From Betaproteobacteria bacterium (GTDB taxonomy: Bacteria; Pseudomonadota; Gammaproteobacteria; Burkholderiales; UBA3065), in contig JAIXXL010000009.1 of NCBI GenBank assembly GCA_027490755.1, forward strand, positions 124,001 through 188,000: a stretch of DNA of 64,000 nucleotides, read 5' to 3'. The notes under the pieces were generated by a model. That model was not told where the DNA came from and did not search any database. It saw only the letters and a list, made by a program, of their open reading frames with translations. Position 1 is the first letter of the stretch. Every line of letters begins with the position of its first letter. Shown here in pieces: positions 10,285 through 17,475 of the stretch. A program made the translations under genes and the position numbers.

Positions 10285-10739
10285 TGAAAAAAGAACGAAT
10301 CTCCGAATTGATGGATGGCGAACTCGACGGCCTGCAGGCCGAACTGGTGATGCGCCGTCTGAACGATGCCGATGCCCAAGCCACTTGGGCGGCGTACCAC
10401 ATGATCGGCGACGTGCTGCGCGGCGACGCTGGCTGCAACGTTGCGGCACGCGTCTCCCAGCGCCTCGCCGCCGAGCCGACGGTGCTGGCACCGCGTCCGA
10501 TCTCCAGCGTGCAGGCCCGCGGCCTGGGCATGTCGATCGCCGCATCGGTGGCGGCGGTGTGCGTGGTCGGCTACGTCGCGCTGACCACCAGCGTCGATAG
10601 CGCGCGCTATGACACGCTGCAGCAGGCTCAGCTGGCGCCGGCAGGCCAGTCGCCGATGGACGACTACCTGGCCATGCACCAGGGCGAAGTTCGCAACGTT
10701 GGGTACGAGCCGGCCTACCGCGTGGAGTCGTCACGCTGA
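10284..10739 (+). CDS. rseA: Anti-sigma-E factor RseA (MucA)
   Basis: Inner-membrane protein that holds sigma-E inactive. Residues about 1-60 form the cytoplasmic sigma-binding domain (MKKERISELMDGELDG...). One membrane helix lies around 77-95 (MSIAASVAAVCVVGYVAL), followed by a short periplasmic tail. The ATG at 10284 shares one base with the rpoE stop codon; a GTG two codons upstream is a less likely start. The stop shares one base with the rseB start, so the three genes are translationally coupled. Confidence 0.92.
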   Translation: MKKERISELMDGELDGLQAELVMRRLNDADAQATWAAYHMIGDVLRGDAGCNVAARVSQRLAAEPTVLAPRPISSVQARGLGMSIAASVAAVCVVGYVALTTSVDSARYDTLQQAQLAPAGQSPMDDYLAMHQGEVRNVGYEPAYRVESSR

Positions 10740-11704
10740 TGCGTCGTCTGGTCTGGCTGCTCGCACTGCTGAGCGGCGTGGCGCATGCGGAAGCGCCGGC
10801 AGTCGATGGTGTCGAGTTGCTGCAGCGGGTCGCCGTGGCGGCCCGCGAGCTGAGCTACTCGGGCACCTACAGCTACACCCGCGGCGACTTCAGCGAGACC
10901 ACGCGCGTCGCCCACCATGGCGACCCCAACGGCGGGGTGGGGCACTTCGAGACCCTCAGCGGCAAGCCGCGCGAGATCCTGCGGGTCGGCTCCGACGTCA
11001 CCTGGTACCTGCACGACAGCCGCACGGTGCGTGTCGAGCGTCAATCGTTCCGGCGTTTCTTCCCCGAGCTGATGCCGCCGGAGCGGGTCAAGACCATCTC
11101 GCAGTTCTACGAGATCAGCCGCGCCGGCACCGACCGCGTCGCCGGCATGGATTGCATCAACCTGTTGCTCACACCAAAAGATGCGTTCCGCTACCGGCAG
11201 AGCATCTGCGTCGAACCCAAGACCTTCCTGCCGCTGCGTGCCACCACGGTGAACGAGCGTCAGGACCGGCTGGAGATCTTCGCCTTCAGCCAGATCCAGG
11301 TGCCGGCCAAGGTCGAGGCCACCGAACTGCGCGCCAAGGCGGGCGATGTGTCGGAGTGGAACCAGGAGACCTCGGCGCAGAGCATCGACGCGGCCAGCAG
11401 CGCGTGGTTCTTCCGCGAGCTACCGGCGGGCTTCTCGGTGGTCAGCGAGACCCAGCGGAGCATGCCCGGGCGCCCGGCGCCGATCCTCCACAAGGTGCTC
11501 AGCGACGGCATGGTCTGGGTGTCGGTGTTCATAGAGCCACTCAGCAACAGCCCGGCGATGGGCCGTGGCTTGGCGCAGCAGGGCGGCGCAAGCGCGTACT
11601 CGCGTCCGGTCGGCAACCACCACGTCACCGTCGTTGGTCTGGTGCCGGTGCCCACGCTGGTGCTGATCGGCGGAGCGCTGACGCCGCGCAACGCCCAGCC
11701 CTGA
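10739..11704 (+). CDS. rseB: Periplasmic sigma-E regulatory protein RseB (MucB)
   Basis: Periplasmic protein that binds the RseA periplasmic tail and shields it from cleavage; in characterised bacteria it also senses mislocalised lipid or LPS. The N-terminus is a cleavable signal peptide ending near AHAEAP. The following 300 residues have the MucB/RseB lipoprotein-like fold pattern (SYSGTYSYTRGDFSETTRVAHH and the later GMDCINLLLTPKDAFRYR). The start overlaps the rseA stop by one base. Confidence 0.92.
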   Translation: MRRLVWLLALLSGVAHAEAPAVDGVELLQRVAVAARELSYSGTYSYTRGDFSETTRVAHHGDPNGGVGHFETLSGKPREILRVGSDVTWYLHDSRTVRVERQSFRRFFPELMPPERVKTISQFYEISRAGTDRVAGMDCINLLLTPKDAFRYRQSICVEPKTFLPLRATTVNERQDRLEIFAFSQIQVPAKVEATELRAKAGDVSEWNQETSAQSIDAASSAWFFRELPAGFSVVSETQRSMPGRPAPILHKVLSDGMVWVSVFIEPLSNSPAMGRGLAQQGGASAYSRPVGNHHVTVVGLVPVPTLVLIGGALTPRNAQP

Positions 11705-11753
11705 GCCACCCGGGCCACGAGCCTTTCACCTGTTACACCAACCTCCAAGAACC

Positions 11754-13208
11754 ATGACGACCGCACACCGAATCATCGTCGCAGCCGCGCTGGCACTGGC
11801 GCCGGCATTCGCACCCGCCGCACCCGGCAACCTGCCGGACTTCGCCGACCTCGCCGAGAAGCAGGGCCCGAGCGTGGTCAACATCAGCACGACGACGACC
11901 GTCCGCCAGGAGGCGCGTTCGCCGCAGATGCCGAACATCCCCGAGGACGATCCCGCCTTCGAGCTGTTCCGCCGCTTCTTTCCGCCCGGCCCCGGCGGCC
12001 CCAACGGCGGCATGCCCGGCCAACCGCCGCGCGAGCAGGAATCGCACAGCCTGGGTTCTGGTTTCATCATCAGCGGCGACGGCTACATCCTGACCAACGC
12101 GCACGTGGTGGACGGCGCCGACGAGGTCACGGTCAAGTTCTCCGACAAGCGCGAGTTCAAGGCGCGCGTGATCGGTGCCGACAAGCGCACCGACGTCGCC
12201 CTGATCAAGATCGAGGGCCGCAACCTGGCGTCGGTGCAGATGGGCGACCCGGGCAAGCTGCGCGTCGGCGAGTGGGTGGTGGCGATCGGCTCGCCGTTCG
12301 GCTTCGAGAGCTCGGTCACCGCTGGCATCGTCAGCGCCAAGGGCCGCTCGCTGCCGCAGGAGAACTTTGTCCCGTTCATCCAGACCGACGTCGCCATCAA
12401 CCCGGGCAACTCCGGTGGGCCGCTGTTCAACCTGCGCGGCGAGGTGGTCGGCATCAATTCGCAGATCTACAGCCGCACGGGTGGCTTCATGGGCCTGTCG
12501 TTCGCCATCCCGATCGACGTTGCCATGGACATCGCCGAGCAGCTGAAGGCCGGCGGCAAGGTGACGCGTGGCCGCATCGGCGTGGTGATCCAGGAAGTGA
12601 CCAAGGAACTGGCCGAGACCTTCGGCCTGGCCAAGCCTGCTGGCGCGCTGGTCTCGGCGATCGACCCCGAGGGTCCGGCTGCCAAGGCTGGCATCGAGGC
12701 CGGTGACATCATCCTCAAGTTCAACGGCAAGCCGATCACCACCAGCGGCGATCTGCCGCGCACGGTGGCCAGCGTCAAGCCGGGCACGCGCAGCACGCTG
12801 CAGGTGTGGCGCAAGGGCGCGGCACGCGAGCTGGGCATCACCGTCGCCGAACTGGCCGACGATGAGGGCGCGCCGCAACGCGGCCCGCAGCGCAAGCGCA
12901 ACGAGAAGACGCCGCCGAACGTCGGCAAGCTGGGCCTTGGCCTGAGCGAGCTGGGTGGCAGCCAGCGCCGCCAGTTCGACGTCAAGAGCGGTGTGGTGGT
13001 CGAAGAGGTGCTGCAAGGCGGCCTGGCGGCCAAGGCCGGTCTGCGCCGCGGCGACGTGATCCTGCAGGTGAACGAGGAAGAGGTGAAATCGATCGACCAG
13101 TTCAACCAGCTGCTCAGCCAGTACGAGAAGCGCAAGCGCGTCGCGCTGCGTGTGAAGCGCGGTGACGGCACGCTGTTCGTGCCGCTGCAGCTGGATGGCA
13201 GCAACTAG
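11754..13208 (+). CDS. mucD: Do-family periplasmic serine protease (MucD/DegP-like)
   Basis: Periplasmic protease/chaperone for misfolded envelope proteins. A signal peptide (about 1-24) is followed by a trypsin-like domain with the catalytic triad H117 (TNAHVV), D147 (TDVALIK) and S220 (GNSGGPLF). Two PDZ domains follow (about 270-360 and 390-480). The 484-residue length suits MucD. It is the last gene of the sigma-E operon, 49 bp after rseB, and is followed by a strong intrinsic terminator. Confidence 0.95.
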   Translation: MTTAHRIIVAAALALAPAFAPAAPGNLPDFADLAEKQGPSVVNISTTTTVRQEARSPQMPNIPEDDPAFELFRRFFPPGPGGPNGGMPGQPPREQESHSLGSGFIISGDGYILTNAHVVDGADEVTVKFSDKREFKARVIGADKRTDVALIKIEGRNLASVQMGDPGKLRVGEWVVAIGSPFGFESSVTAGIVSAKGRSLPQENFVPFIQTDVAINPGNSGGPLFNLRGEVVGINSQIYSRTGGFMGLSFAIPIDVAMDIAEQLKAGGKVTRGRIGVVIQEVTKELAETFGLAKPAGALVSAIDPEGPAAKAGIEAGDIILKFNGKPITTSGDLPRTVASVKPGTRSTLQVWRKGAARELGITVAELADDEGAPQRGPQRKRNEKTPPNVGKLGLGLSELGGSQRRQFDVKSGVVVEEVLQGGLAAKAGLRRGDVILQVNEEEVKSIDQFNQLLSQYEKRKRVALRVKRGDGTLFVPLQLDGSN

Positions 13209-13234
13209 CCCGCAGGTGTGGCTGCAAGCCAGCG

Positions 13235-13258
13235 GGGGCGCCGTTTGGCGCCCCTTTT
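13235..13258 (+). terminator. Rho-independent terminator after mucD
   Basis: Perfect 8-bp stem GGGGCGCC/GGCGCCCC with loop GTTT, followed directly by TTTT. It lies 26 bp past the mucD stop and closes the sigma-E operon. Confidence 0.9.
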
Positions 13259-13329
13259 CACCCCATCCAAAGCGCGCATAATGTTTATTATGTCAACTGC
13301 CATGCAGACCCACCCTCGGGAAGACCAAC

Positions 13330-13785
13330 ATGCAGAACCCTGACGAACACGTCGACCACCCGGGGCCGGTGCTGCATACCCTGGTCTACTGCAGCCGCGC
13401 TGCGGATGGCCTGGATGCCGAGGCGATCGACCAGATCGTCGCCACAGCCAAACACCACAACCCCAGCTTCGGTATCACCGGGCTATTGGTCTTTGGCAGC
13501 GGCATCTTCTTTCAGTGGCTCGAGGGCCCCCGGGAAAATGTAATCGGCCTGATGCGGATCATTACCGCCGACCCCCGCCACTCCAATGTCGTCCTGCTCA
13601 GCGAGGAAGACGACGTCACCGACCGGATGTTTCCGAACTGGGACATGGAGCTGGTGGAGGCATCGGACATACGGGAGGTTCTGGTGGATGCCGAGCAACA
13701 CGCCACCGACCCGAAGCAGAAACAAACGCTGGCGCAGTTGCTCGAGGAACTGGATACCGGGTCGCTGGGCGCGCTGGTCAACTGA
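13330..13785 (+). CDS. Short BLUF blue-light photoreceptor
   Basis: FAD-binding blue-light sensor made of essentially only a BLUF domain (151 residues). The flavin-network residues are all present: Y20 (LVYCSRA), N44 (HHNPSFGITG), Q62 (FFQWLEG), plus W104 and M106 in FPNWDMEL, the positions that switch in well-studied BLUF domains. DPRH (about 81-84) is also typical. No output domain is fused, so it should act through a partner protein that is not obvious here. It lies alone downstream of the mucD terminator at the edge of an accessory block. A second BLUF protein is at 44.2 kb. Confidence 0.92.
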   Translation: MQNPDEHVDHPGPVLHTLVYCSRAADGLDAEAIDQIVATAKHHNPSFGITGLLVFGSGIFFQWLEGPRENVIGLMRIITADPRHSNVVLLSEEDDVTDRMFPNWDMELVEASDIREVLVDAEQHATDPKQKQTLAQLLEELDTGSLGALVN

Positions 13786-13796
13786 GACGCCGCACT

Positions 13797-14105
13797 CTAG
13801 CCGTCGCAGGGTTCGTGCCGTGCCGTGTCGTGCTGGATGCGCGGAATCGTCCCGCGTGCCTGCGCGTTGAGGCGTGACGTCCAGAGGTCGCGCTGATTCT
13901 GGAGCGCCAGCCAGTGCCCTGGGTTGGTGCCGAGGGCCTCGGACAAGCGCAGGTCCATGTCGGCACTTACTGCTGAATGGCCATTCAGAACTTTGGAGAG
14001 CATCACGCGGCTGATGCCGATGTGCGCAGCAAAGGCAGTGCGTGTAATGCCGAGGTCGTCAAGCCACGCTGCCAGCATTTGCCCCGGAGGTGCGGGATCA
14101 TGCAT
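13797..14105 (-). CDS. Orphan HigA-type antitoxin
   Basis: A 102-residue XRE-family DNA-binding protein of the HigA/VapI type: PGQMLAAWLDDLGITRTAFAAHIGISR...LNGHSAVSADMDLRLSEALGTNPGHWLALQNQRDLW matches the HigA pattern. Such proteins normally follow a HigB toxin gene. Here the toxin is gone and only its first codons remain directly in front (see the next entries). The ATG at 14105 begins right after that stump. It may still repress its own promoter or protect against related HigB toxins, for example the intact one at 16873. That is inference. Confidence 0.85.
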   Translation of the reverse strand: MHDPAPPGQMLAAWLDDLGITRTAFAAHIGISRVMLSKVLNGHSAVSADMDLRLSEALGTNPGHWLALQNQRDLWTSRLNAQARGTIPRIQHDTARHEPCDG

Positions 14106-14152
14106 GTGCGAAAGAACGACTCGAGGCCCTTGTGGGCGAATGAGCGGATTAT
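14105..14152 (-). pseudogene. Remnant of a HigB toxin N-terminus
   Basis: Read on the minus strand, these 16 codons give IIRSFAHKGLESFFRT, which matches the conserved start of HigB toxins (M-I-x-S-F-x-x-K-G-L-x-x-F-F). The expected start codon position is ATA rather than ATG. The reading then runs directly into the higA start region, so about 80 codons of toxin body are missing. This looks like a deletion that removed the toxin and kept promoter and antitoxin. Confidence 0.7.
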
Positions 14153-14176
14153 AGAATGTAAATCGTAGCTTTACAA
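14148..14176 (-). promoter_or_regulatory. Promoter and operator of the orphan higA
   Basis: On the minus strand there is a -35 TTGTAA (14176-14171), a 17-bp spacer and a perfect -10 TATAAT (14153-14148). Within it lies a palindrome TGTAAA-N7-TTTACA (14157-14175), the kind of operator HigA dimers bind for autorepression. The -10 overlaps the degraded toxin start codon. Confidence 0.7.
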
Positions 14177-14233
14177 CGGAGTGCTTGAGAGGAACCTGCG
14201 GGCAACCCGAGTGTTCCCGTTTCGGGTCATGTT

Positions 14234-14325
14234 CCGCATCCGCCAACCCACCTACCCGGCACCACACCCGTTGCGCACACCGCCCTGCCAGGCTCACCTG
14301 GTGAGCCTCGGCACCTGGATACTGG
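14234..14325 (+). promoter_or_regulatory. Shared upstream element, copy C
   Basis: Contains CCGCATCCGCCA (14234-14245), then a near-perfect palindrome AGGCTCACC-T-GGTGAGCCT (14290-14308) and GGATACTGG (14317-14325). The same ordered pieces occur on the minus strand at 18332-18395 and, in reduced form, at 16759-16799, each time upstream of a gene of this block. Probably a promoter with a regulator binding site. The gene it precedes starts at 14366. Confidence 0.6.
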
Positions 14326-14365
14326 CCCATGGTCATATCGGCTACACAGACACAAGGAGACGACC

Positions 14366-14695
14366 ATGCCCCCTACCCTCACCCGCCTGGCGACTGCCGC
14401 GCTGGCCATTGCCGCTGCCGCTGCAACGCCGGCGCTGGCCGATAGCGCCCTGGACTACAACGCCAGCCCGCTGAACTACCAGAACAGCGAGATGAACTAC
14501 GACAACTCATCGCTGAACTACCGCAACAGCCCCTACAACTACGAGAACAGCCCGTACAACTACGGCTCGCACAACGGCGTGTTCGACAACAGCGGCCGGC
14601 GTATTGGTTATGAGGTGCAGGCGCCGTCGGGGGTGGTCAACATCTTCGACAACGAGGGAAAGCGGATCGGGTATCAGCCGGCGAAGCGGCGTTGA
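14366..14695 (+). CDS. Exported Tyr/Asn-rich repeat protein, unrecognised
   Basis: A 109-residue protein. Residues 1-25 form a clear signal peptide ending ALADS. Residues about 28-68 consist of six imperfect 7-residue units of the pattern x-N-Y-x-N-S-x (LNYQNSE, MNYDNSS, LNYRNSP, YNYENSP). The C-terminal part contains two copies of F-D-N-x-G-x-R/K-I-G-Y (about 74-83 and 95-104). Such Tyr/Asn periodicity suggests a small beta-solenoid-like or surface-adhesive structure, but no family was recognised. It is preceded by the shared palindromic element, with an AAGGAG-type ribosome site nine bases before the ATG. Confidence 0.8.
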   Translation: MPPTLTRLATAALAIAAAAATPALADSALDYNASPLNYQNSEMNYDNSSLNYRNSPYNYENSPYNYGSHNGVFDNSGRRIGYEVQAPSGVVNIFDNEGKRIGYQPAKRR

Positions 14696-14720
14696 TGAAA
14701 GGCCCAATCAGCGATATGAT
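14692..14720 (+). promoter_or_regulatory. Sigma-70 promoter for the small RNA
   Basis: TTGATG (14692-14697), 17-bp spacer, TATGAT (14715-14720). It starts at the stop codon of the repeat protein. Transcription would begin near 14727, just before the structured stretch that ends in a terminator. A perfect inverted repeat CAATCA/TGATTG (14705-14722) sits inside the spacer and could be an operator. Confidence 0.55.
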
Positions 14721-14726
14721 TGGAGC

Positions 14727-14812
14727 GCGCTGATTTACCACTTGCGGGCGCTTTACAAGTTCAGCTAAACGGTCGCCATGAAGGCCCGCCAGCTGACGCT
14801 TGCGGGTTTTTT
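14727..14812 (+). ncRNA. Candidate small RNA with intrinsic terminator
   Basis: A predicted transcript of about 86 nt with no good reading frame. Its 5' part folds as a nested stem: GCTGA (14729-14733) with TCAGC (14761-14765), and inside it ACTTG (14740-14744) with CAAGT (14756-14760). The 3' end is an intrinsic terminator, CCCGC/GCGGG (14785-14806) followed by six T (14807-14812). With the matching promoter upstream this is a self-contained RNA gene. The alternative is an attenuated leader of the ATPase gene that starts 110 bp further on. I do not recognise the family. Confidence 0.55.
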
Positions 14813-14922
14813 GTTGCCCGCATCAGTGGCAGAGCAACACGGAATGGTCCACCTCACGGACCGGGGGATTTCACCGAATTGCGGCCCCGGCATCTCGCCA
14901 AACCGCTAAAGAGGAGAACGCA

Positions 14923-15645
14923 ATGAGCGCTTCTGAAGTTGCGGCCACCGACACGGCCGACCTTTTCACCCGACTCGGCCTCTACGGCCTCTCATCCATC
15001 CAGGTTCCGGTTCTGGCGTCGCTGGCGAGCGAGACGCCTTTGCTGCTCACCGGCTCGCACGGCTGCGGCAAGAGCCTGCTGCTCGAGCGCATCGCCAACG
15101 CCTTAAGGCTGGAGTGGCGACACTACAACGCCAGCCTGCTCAACTTCGACGACCTGGTCGGCTACCCCCTGCCCGACGAACACGGCCAGCTGCGCTACGT
15201 GCAGACGCCTGCGTCGGTATGGGGTGCCGAGGCGGTCTTTGTCGACGAGATCTCGCGGGCGCGGGTCGACATCCAGAACAGGCTGTTCCCGATCATCCAC
15301 GAGAAGCGGGTGCAGGGCATCGCGCTGGAGCGGCTGCGCTTCCGCTGGGCGGCACTCAACCCTCCCCCGGCCGACGGCGAAGGGGATTACGCCGGCTCCG
15401 AGCCACTCGACGTGGCGCTGGCGGATCGTTTTGCCTTCCATGTCGCGGTACCGGAGTGGCTCTCCTTCCCCGAAACGGTGCGCGAGCAGGTGGTGCGCGC
15501 CGGAGGGGTCGCACCTGACCCCGATGCCGGCGCAGAGCTGCAACGCGTCCTCCTGGAGACGCGCCTGCGGCAGCCGCTGGTCGAGGCGCGCTGGGGCACT
15601 GCCCTCGCCCGCTACGTGCGCATCGCTGCCGGCAACCGAGCTTAA
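14923..15645 (+). CDS. MoxR-type AAA+ ATPase (short)
   Basis: A 240-residue ATPase with Walker A GSHGCGKS (44-51), Walker B AVFVDE (104-109), sensor-1 Asn in AALNPP (N146) and the ADRFAFHV arginine motif (about 168-173). The pattern, with FDDLVGYPLP and RARVDIQNRLFPIIHEKRV, is that of MoxR/CobS-like chaperone ATPases, which remodel partner proteins and usually pair with a VWA-domain protein. It is shorter than typical MoxR proteins and has a reduced lid. No VWA gene is adjacent; instead it converges with an unrecognised gene, overlapping it by 4 bp. The start has a GAGGAG ribosome site. Confidence 0.85.
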   Translation: MSASEVAATDTADLFTRLGLYGLSSIQVPVLASLASETPLLLTGSHGCGKSLLLERIANALRLEWRHYNASLLNFDDLVGYPLPDEHGQLRYVQTPASVWGAEAVFVDEISRARVDIQNRLFPIIHEKRVQGIALERLRFRWAALNPPPADGEGDYAGSEPLDVALADRFAFHVAVPEWLSFPETVREQVVRAGGVAPDPDAGAELQRVLLETRLRQPLVEARWGTALARYVRIAAGNRA

Positions 15646-16511
15646 TTGCCCAAGTGGCCCAGACTGACTTGCTGCCTGCGATGTTCCAGCCACGCCCTCG
15701 CATCCCGCCCCGGCCTGTCCTTCCGCTCGCGGTTGAGCCACACCCATTCGCGCCACACGCGGCAGAGCTCATCCACCACCGTCTGGTCGATCTCCCAGCC
15801 CCACTCGCTGTAGCAAACCGCACCATGGAAGATGCCGAGTGCCTGCTCATCGAACCGCCGCAGCGCATTGAGCGCGCGCGCCAGCTCGCTCCACATCTCG
15901 TGGCACTCGCCCATGTAGGTCTTGATCACGATCCCGGCATCGCCGGCATCACAGGCCAGGAACACACCGCGCTCGGCCGGCAACAGCAGCGACTGGCGGG
16001 CCGGGTCGTCCGGCGCCAATGTGCGCGCAGCGTACATGGCCGGGATCAGCCACACCGGCAGCGAGTTGAACTCGGCGTAGAGCGGGTCCAGCGCCCGTGC
16101 GTCGAACGGGGGCCGGATCAGCCCCGAGCGCTGGATCATCCTTTGCAACGCGTGCAGCGTCACAGTGACACGTGTCCCCAAGGTCCCCGCCCGCCCCGTC
16201 GATGTGACCTCGTGCATCTGCACCGAGAGCGAATCGCGGTCCTCATGCCCACTGCGCGTGAGCCGCGCATCGCACCACACCGCCTTCTTGCCGCTGCGCG
16301 CACTCCACTCGCAGATGCGGTAGCGCTCCGGCGTCCACGTACGCATGTGCTGCACCGCGGTGTGGAAGCTCTTGAGGTTATCAGGGCGGGGCAGCTGGGC
16401 GCGGCCGCGGTACCTCTGCCGCCTTGCCGTCCGGACGCGGTCGGTCGCTGCCACGTGGTCCAGAAAGGCGTGCGCCATGCCACGCGCCAGGCTGTCGTCG
16501 ATACGGTTCAC
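15642..16511 (-). CDS. Unrecognised soluble protein (289 aa)
   Basis: No family recognised. The frame is open further upstream, but a GTG at 16511 overlaps the stop of the preceding gene in a GTGA, which fixes the likely start (VNRIDDSLARGMAHAFLDHV...). The protein is rich in Trp and Arg, has no signal peptide or membrane segment, contains LHALQRMIQRSG around the middle, and ends with a Trp-rich helical region (WREWVWLNRERK). No VWA metal-binding DxSxS motif is present. It overlaps the 3' end of the ATPase gene by 4 bp on the opposite strand and is the second gene of a two-gene unit under shared element A. Confidence 0.7.
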   Translation of the reverse strand: MNRIDDSLARGMAHAFLDHVAATDRVRTARRQRYRGRAQLPRPDNLKSFHTAVQHMRTWTPERYRICEWSARSGKKAVWCDARLTRSGHEDRDSLSVQMHEVTSTGRAGTLGTRVTVTLHALQRMIQRSGLIRPPFDARALDPLYAEFNSLPVWLIPAMYAARTLAPDDPARQSLLLPAERGVFLACDAGDAGIVIKTYMGECHEMWSELARALNALRRFDEQALGIFHGAVCYSEWGWEIDQTVVDELCRVWREWVWLNRERKDRPGRDARAWLEHRRQQVSLGHLGN

Positions 16512-16711
16512 GGCAGCCCCGCCACGGCGCGGTCGGCCGCGCAGCTGATAGGCGCCTGCCCTCGCCCACGTCGAGCCAGATTCTTCACCGTTGTCACCGC
16601 CCGCGCGTAGGTGTCGGCCGCACAGGCCAGCTGCGCCGGCTTGCGGCGCGCGGCCATGGACACCGCCAGCACCAGTGACAGTGCCAGCACGATCAGCCAG
16701 GGTCGGGTCAT
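16508..16711 (-). CDS. Small single-pass membrane protein
   Basis: 67 residues: MTRPWLIVLALSLVLAVSMA is a membrane helix or uncleaved signal anchor, followed by a basic tail with two cysteines (LACAAD and ISCAAD). A GGAG ribosome site precedes the ATG at 16711. It is translationally coupled to the 289-residue protein through a GTGA overlap and lies downstream of shared element A. Function unknown. Confidence 0.65.
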   Translation of the reverse strand: MTRPWLIVLALSLVLAVSMAARRKPAQLACAADTYARAVTTVKNLARRGRGQAPISCAADRAVAGLP

Positions 16712-16758
16712 GGTCGGGGCCTCCGCAGCTTGCATGGGCGCAGTTTGCGGGGGCTGGT

Positions 16759-16799
16759 GGCTCACCACGCGAGCCTGGTAAGTCAGGTGGCGGATGCGG
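16759..16799 (-). promoter_or_regulatory. Shared upstream element, copy A
   Basis: Plus-strand view: GGCTC-N7-GAGCC (16759-16775), then TCAGGTGGCGGATGCGG (16783-16799). The last 17 bases are identical to 18379-18395. On the minus strand it lies 47-88 bp upstream of the small membrane protein gene. The palindrome arms are shorter than in copies B and C. Confidence 0.6.
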
Positions 16800-16844
16800 G
16801 GGCTCTGCAGAACGCGCATCCTTTCTGCAACCTTGGCCTTGCGA

Positions 16845-16863
16845 TATTACGCCGCGCGTAATA
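16845..16863 (+). promoter_or_regulatory. Operator of the higBA module
   Basis: Perfect palindrome TATTACGC-CGC-GCGTAATA, ending 9 bp before the higB start. Position and form fit the binding site for autorepression by HigA/HigBA. A TAATAC sequence at its right edge could be the -10. Confidence 0.7.
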
Positions 16864-16872
16864 CTCTGACTC

Positions 16873-17151
16873 TTGATCGTATCTTTCCGCTGCAAAAGCA
16901 CCCAAGCGGTCTTTGAGGGCGATTGCCCGCCAAGATTCGCCAGTGTCCGGGCGGTACTGGAACGCAAGCTCGCGCAGTTGGAAGCCGCTCAAACGCTTGA
17001 TTTCCTCCGGGCGCCGCCAGGCAACCGCCTTGAAGCCTTGCGTGGGGACCGTGCCGGCCGACACAGCATCCGCGTCAACGATCAGTACCGACTCTGCTTC
17101 ATCTGGACGGCCAGCGGCCCTGCGGAAGTTGAGATGGTGGATTACCACTGA
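16873..17151 (+). CDS. higB: HigB-type toxin (RelE-like mRNA interferase)
   Basis: A 92-residue toxin of the HigB branch of the RelE superfamily, which cleaves mRNA on the ribosome. It begins with TTG (MIVSFRCKSTQAVFEG) and has the family-typical core (RKLAQLEAAQTLDFLRAPPGNRLEALRGDRAGRHSIRVNDQYRLCF) ending in VEMVDYH. It is followed 3 bp later by its antitoxin. A perfect palindromic operator precedes it. Confidence 0.93.
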   Translation: MIVSFRCKSTQAVFEGDCPPRFASVRAVLERKLAQLEAAQTLDFLRAPPGNRLEALRGDRAGRHSIRVNDQYRLCFIWTASGPAEVEMVDYH

Positions 17152-17154
17152 GGC

Positions 17155-17475
17155 ATGGAGATGATTCGACGCCAACAGATGCGCGCAGTACATCCGGGCG
17201 AGGTGCTCCTCGAGGACTATCTTCGTCCGCTTGCCATGAGCGTCAACCGATTGGCTCTGGAACTGGATGTGCCGGCAACTCGGATCCACGAGATCGTCAA
17301 ACTGCGCCGCGCCGTGACTGCGGATACCGCCCTTCGCTTGGCGCGCTACTTTGGCGGCGATGCCGCGTCTTGGCTCGCCCTGCAAGCCGACTACGACATC
17401 AAGACGCTCGCCACGAGCCGCGATATCGCTCTCAAGGTAAAGCCACGCGGGCCGAGCGACCCGATCGCTGGCTGA
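17155..17475 (+). CDS. higA: HigA antitoxin
   Basis: A 106-residue XRE-family antitoxin: HPGEVLLEDYLRPLAMSVNRLALELDVPATRIHEIVKLRRAVTADTALRLARYFGG is the HigA/VapI helix-turn-helix pattern. It neutralises HigB and with it represses the operon through the upstream palindrome. It ends exactly where the convergent metalloprotease gene ends: the stop codons 17473-17475 and 17476-17478 are back to back. Confidence 0.93.
   Translation: MEMIRRQQMRAVHPGEVLLEDYLRPLAMSVNRLALELDVPATRIHEIVKLRRAVTADTALRLARYFGGDAASWLALQADYDIKTLATSRDIALKVKPRGPSDPIAG

Noticed and set aside
16783-17385. 200-codon minus-strand frame covering higBA
   Set aside because: It lies antisense to a complete toxin-antitoxin pair with operator and correct motifs.
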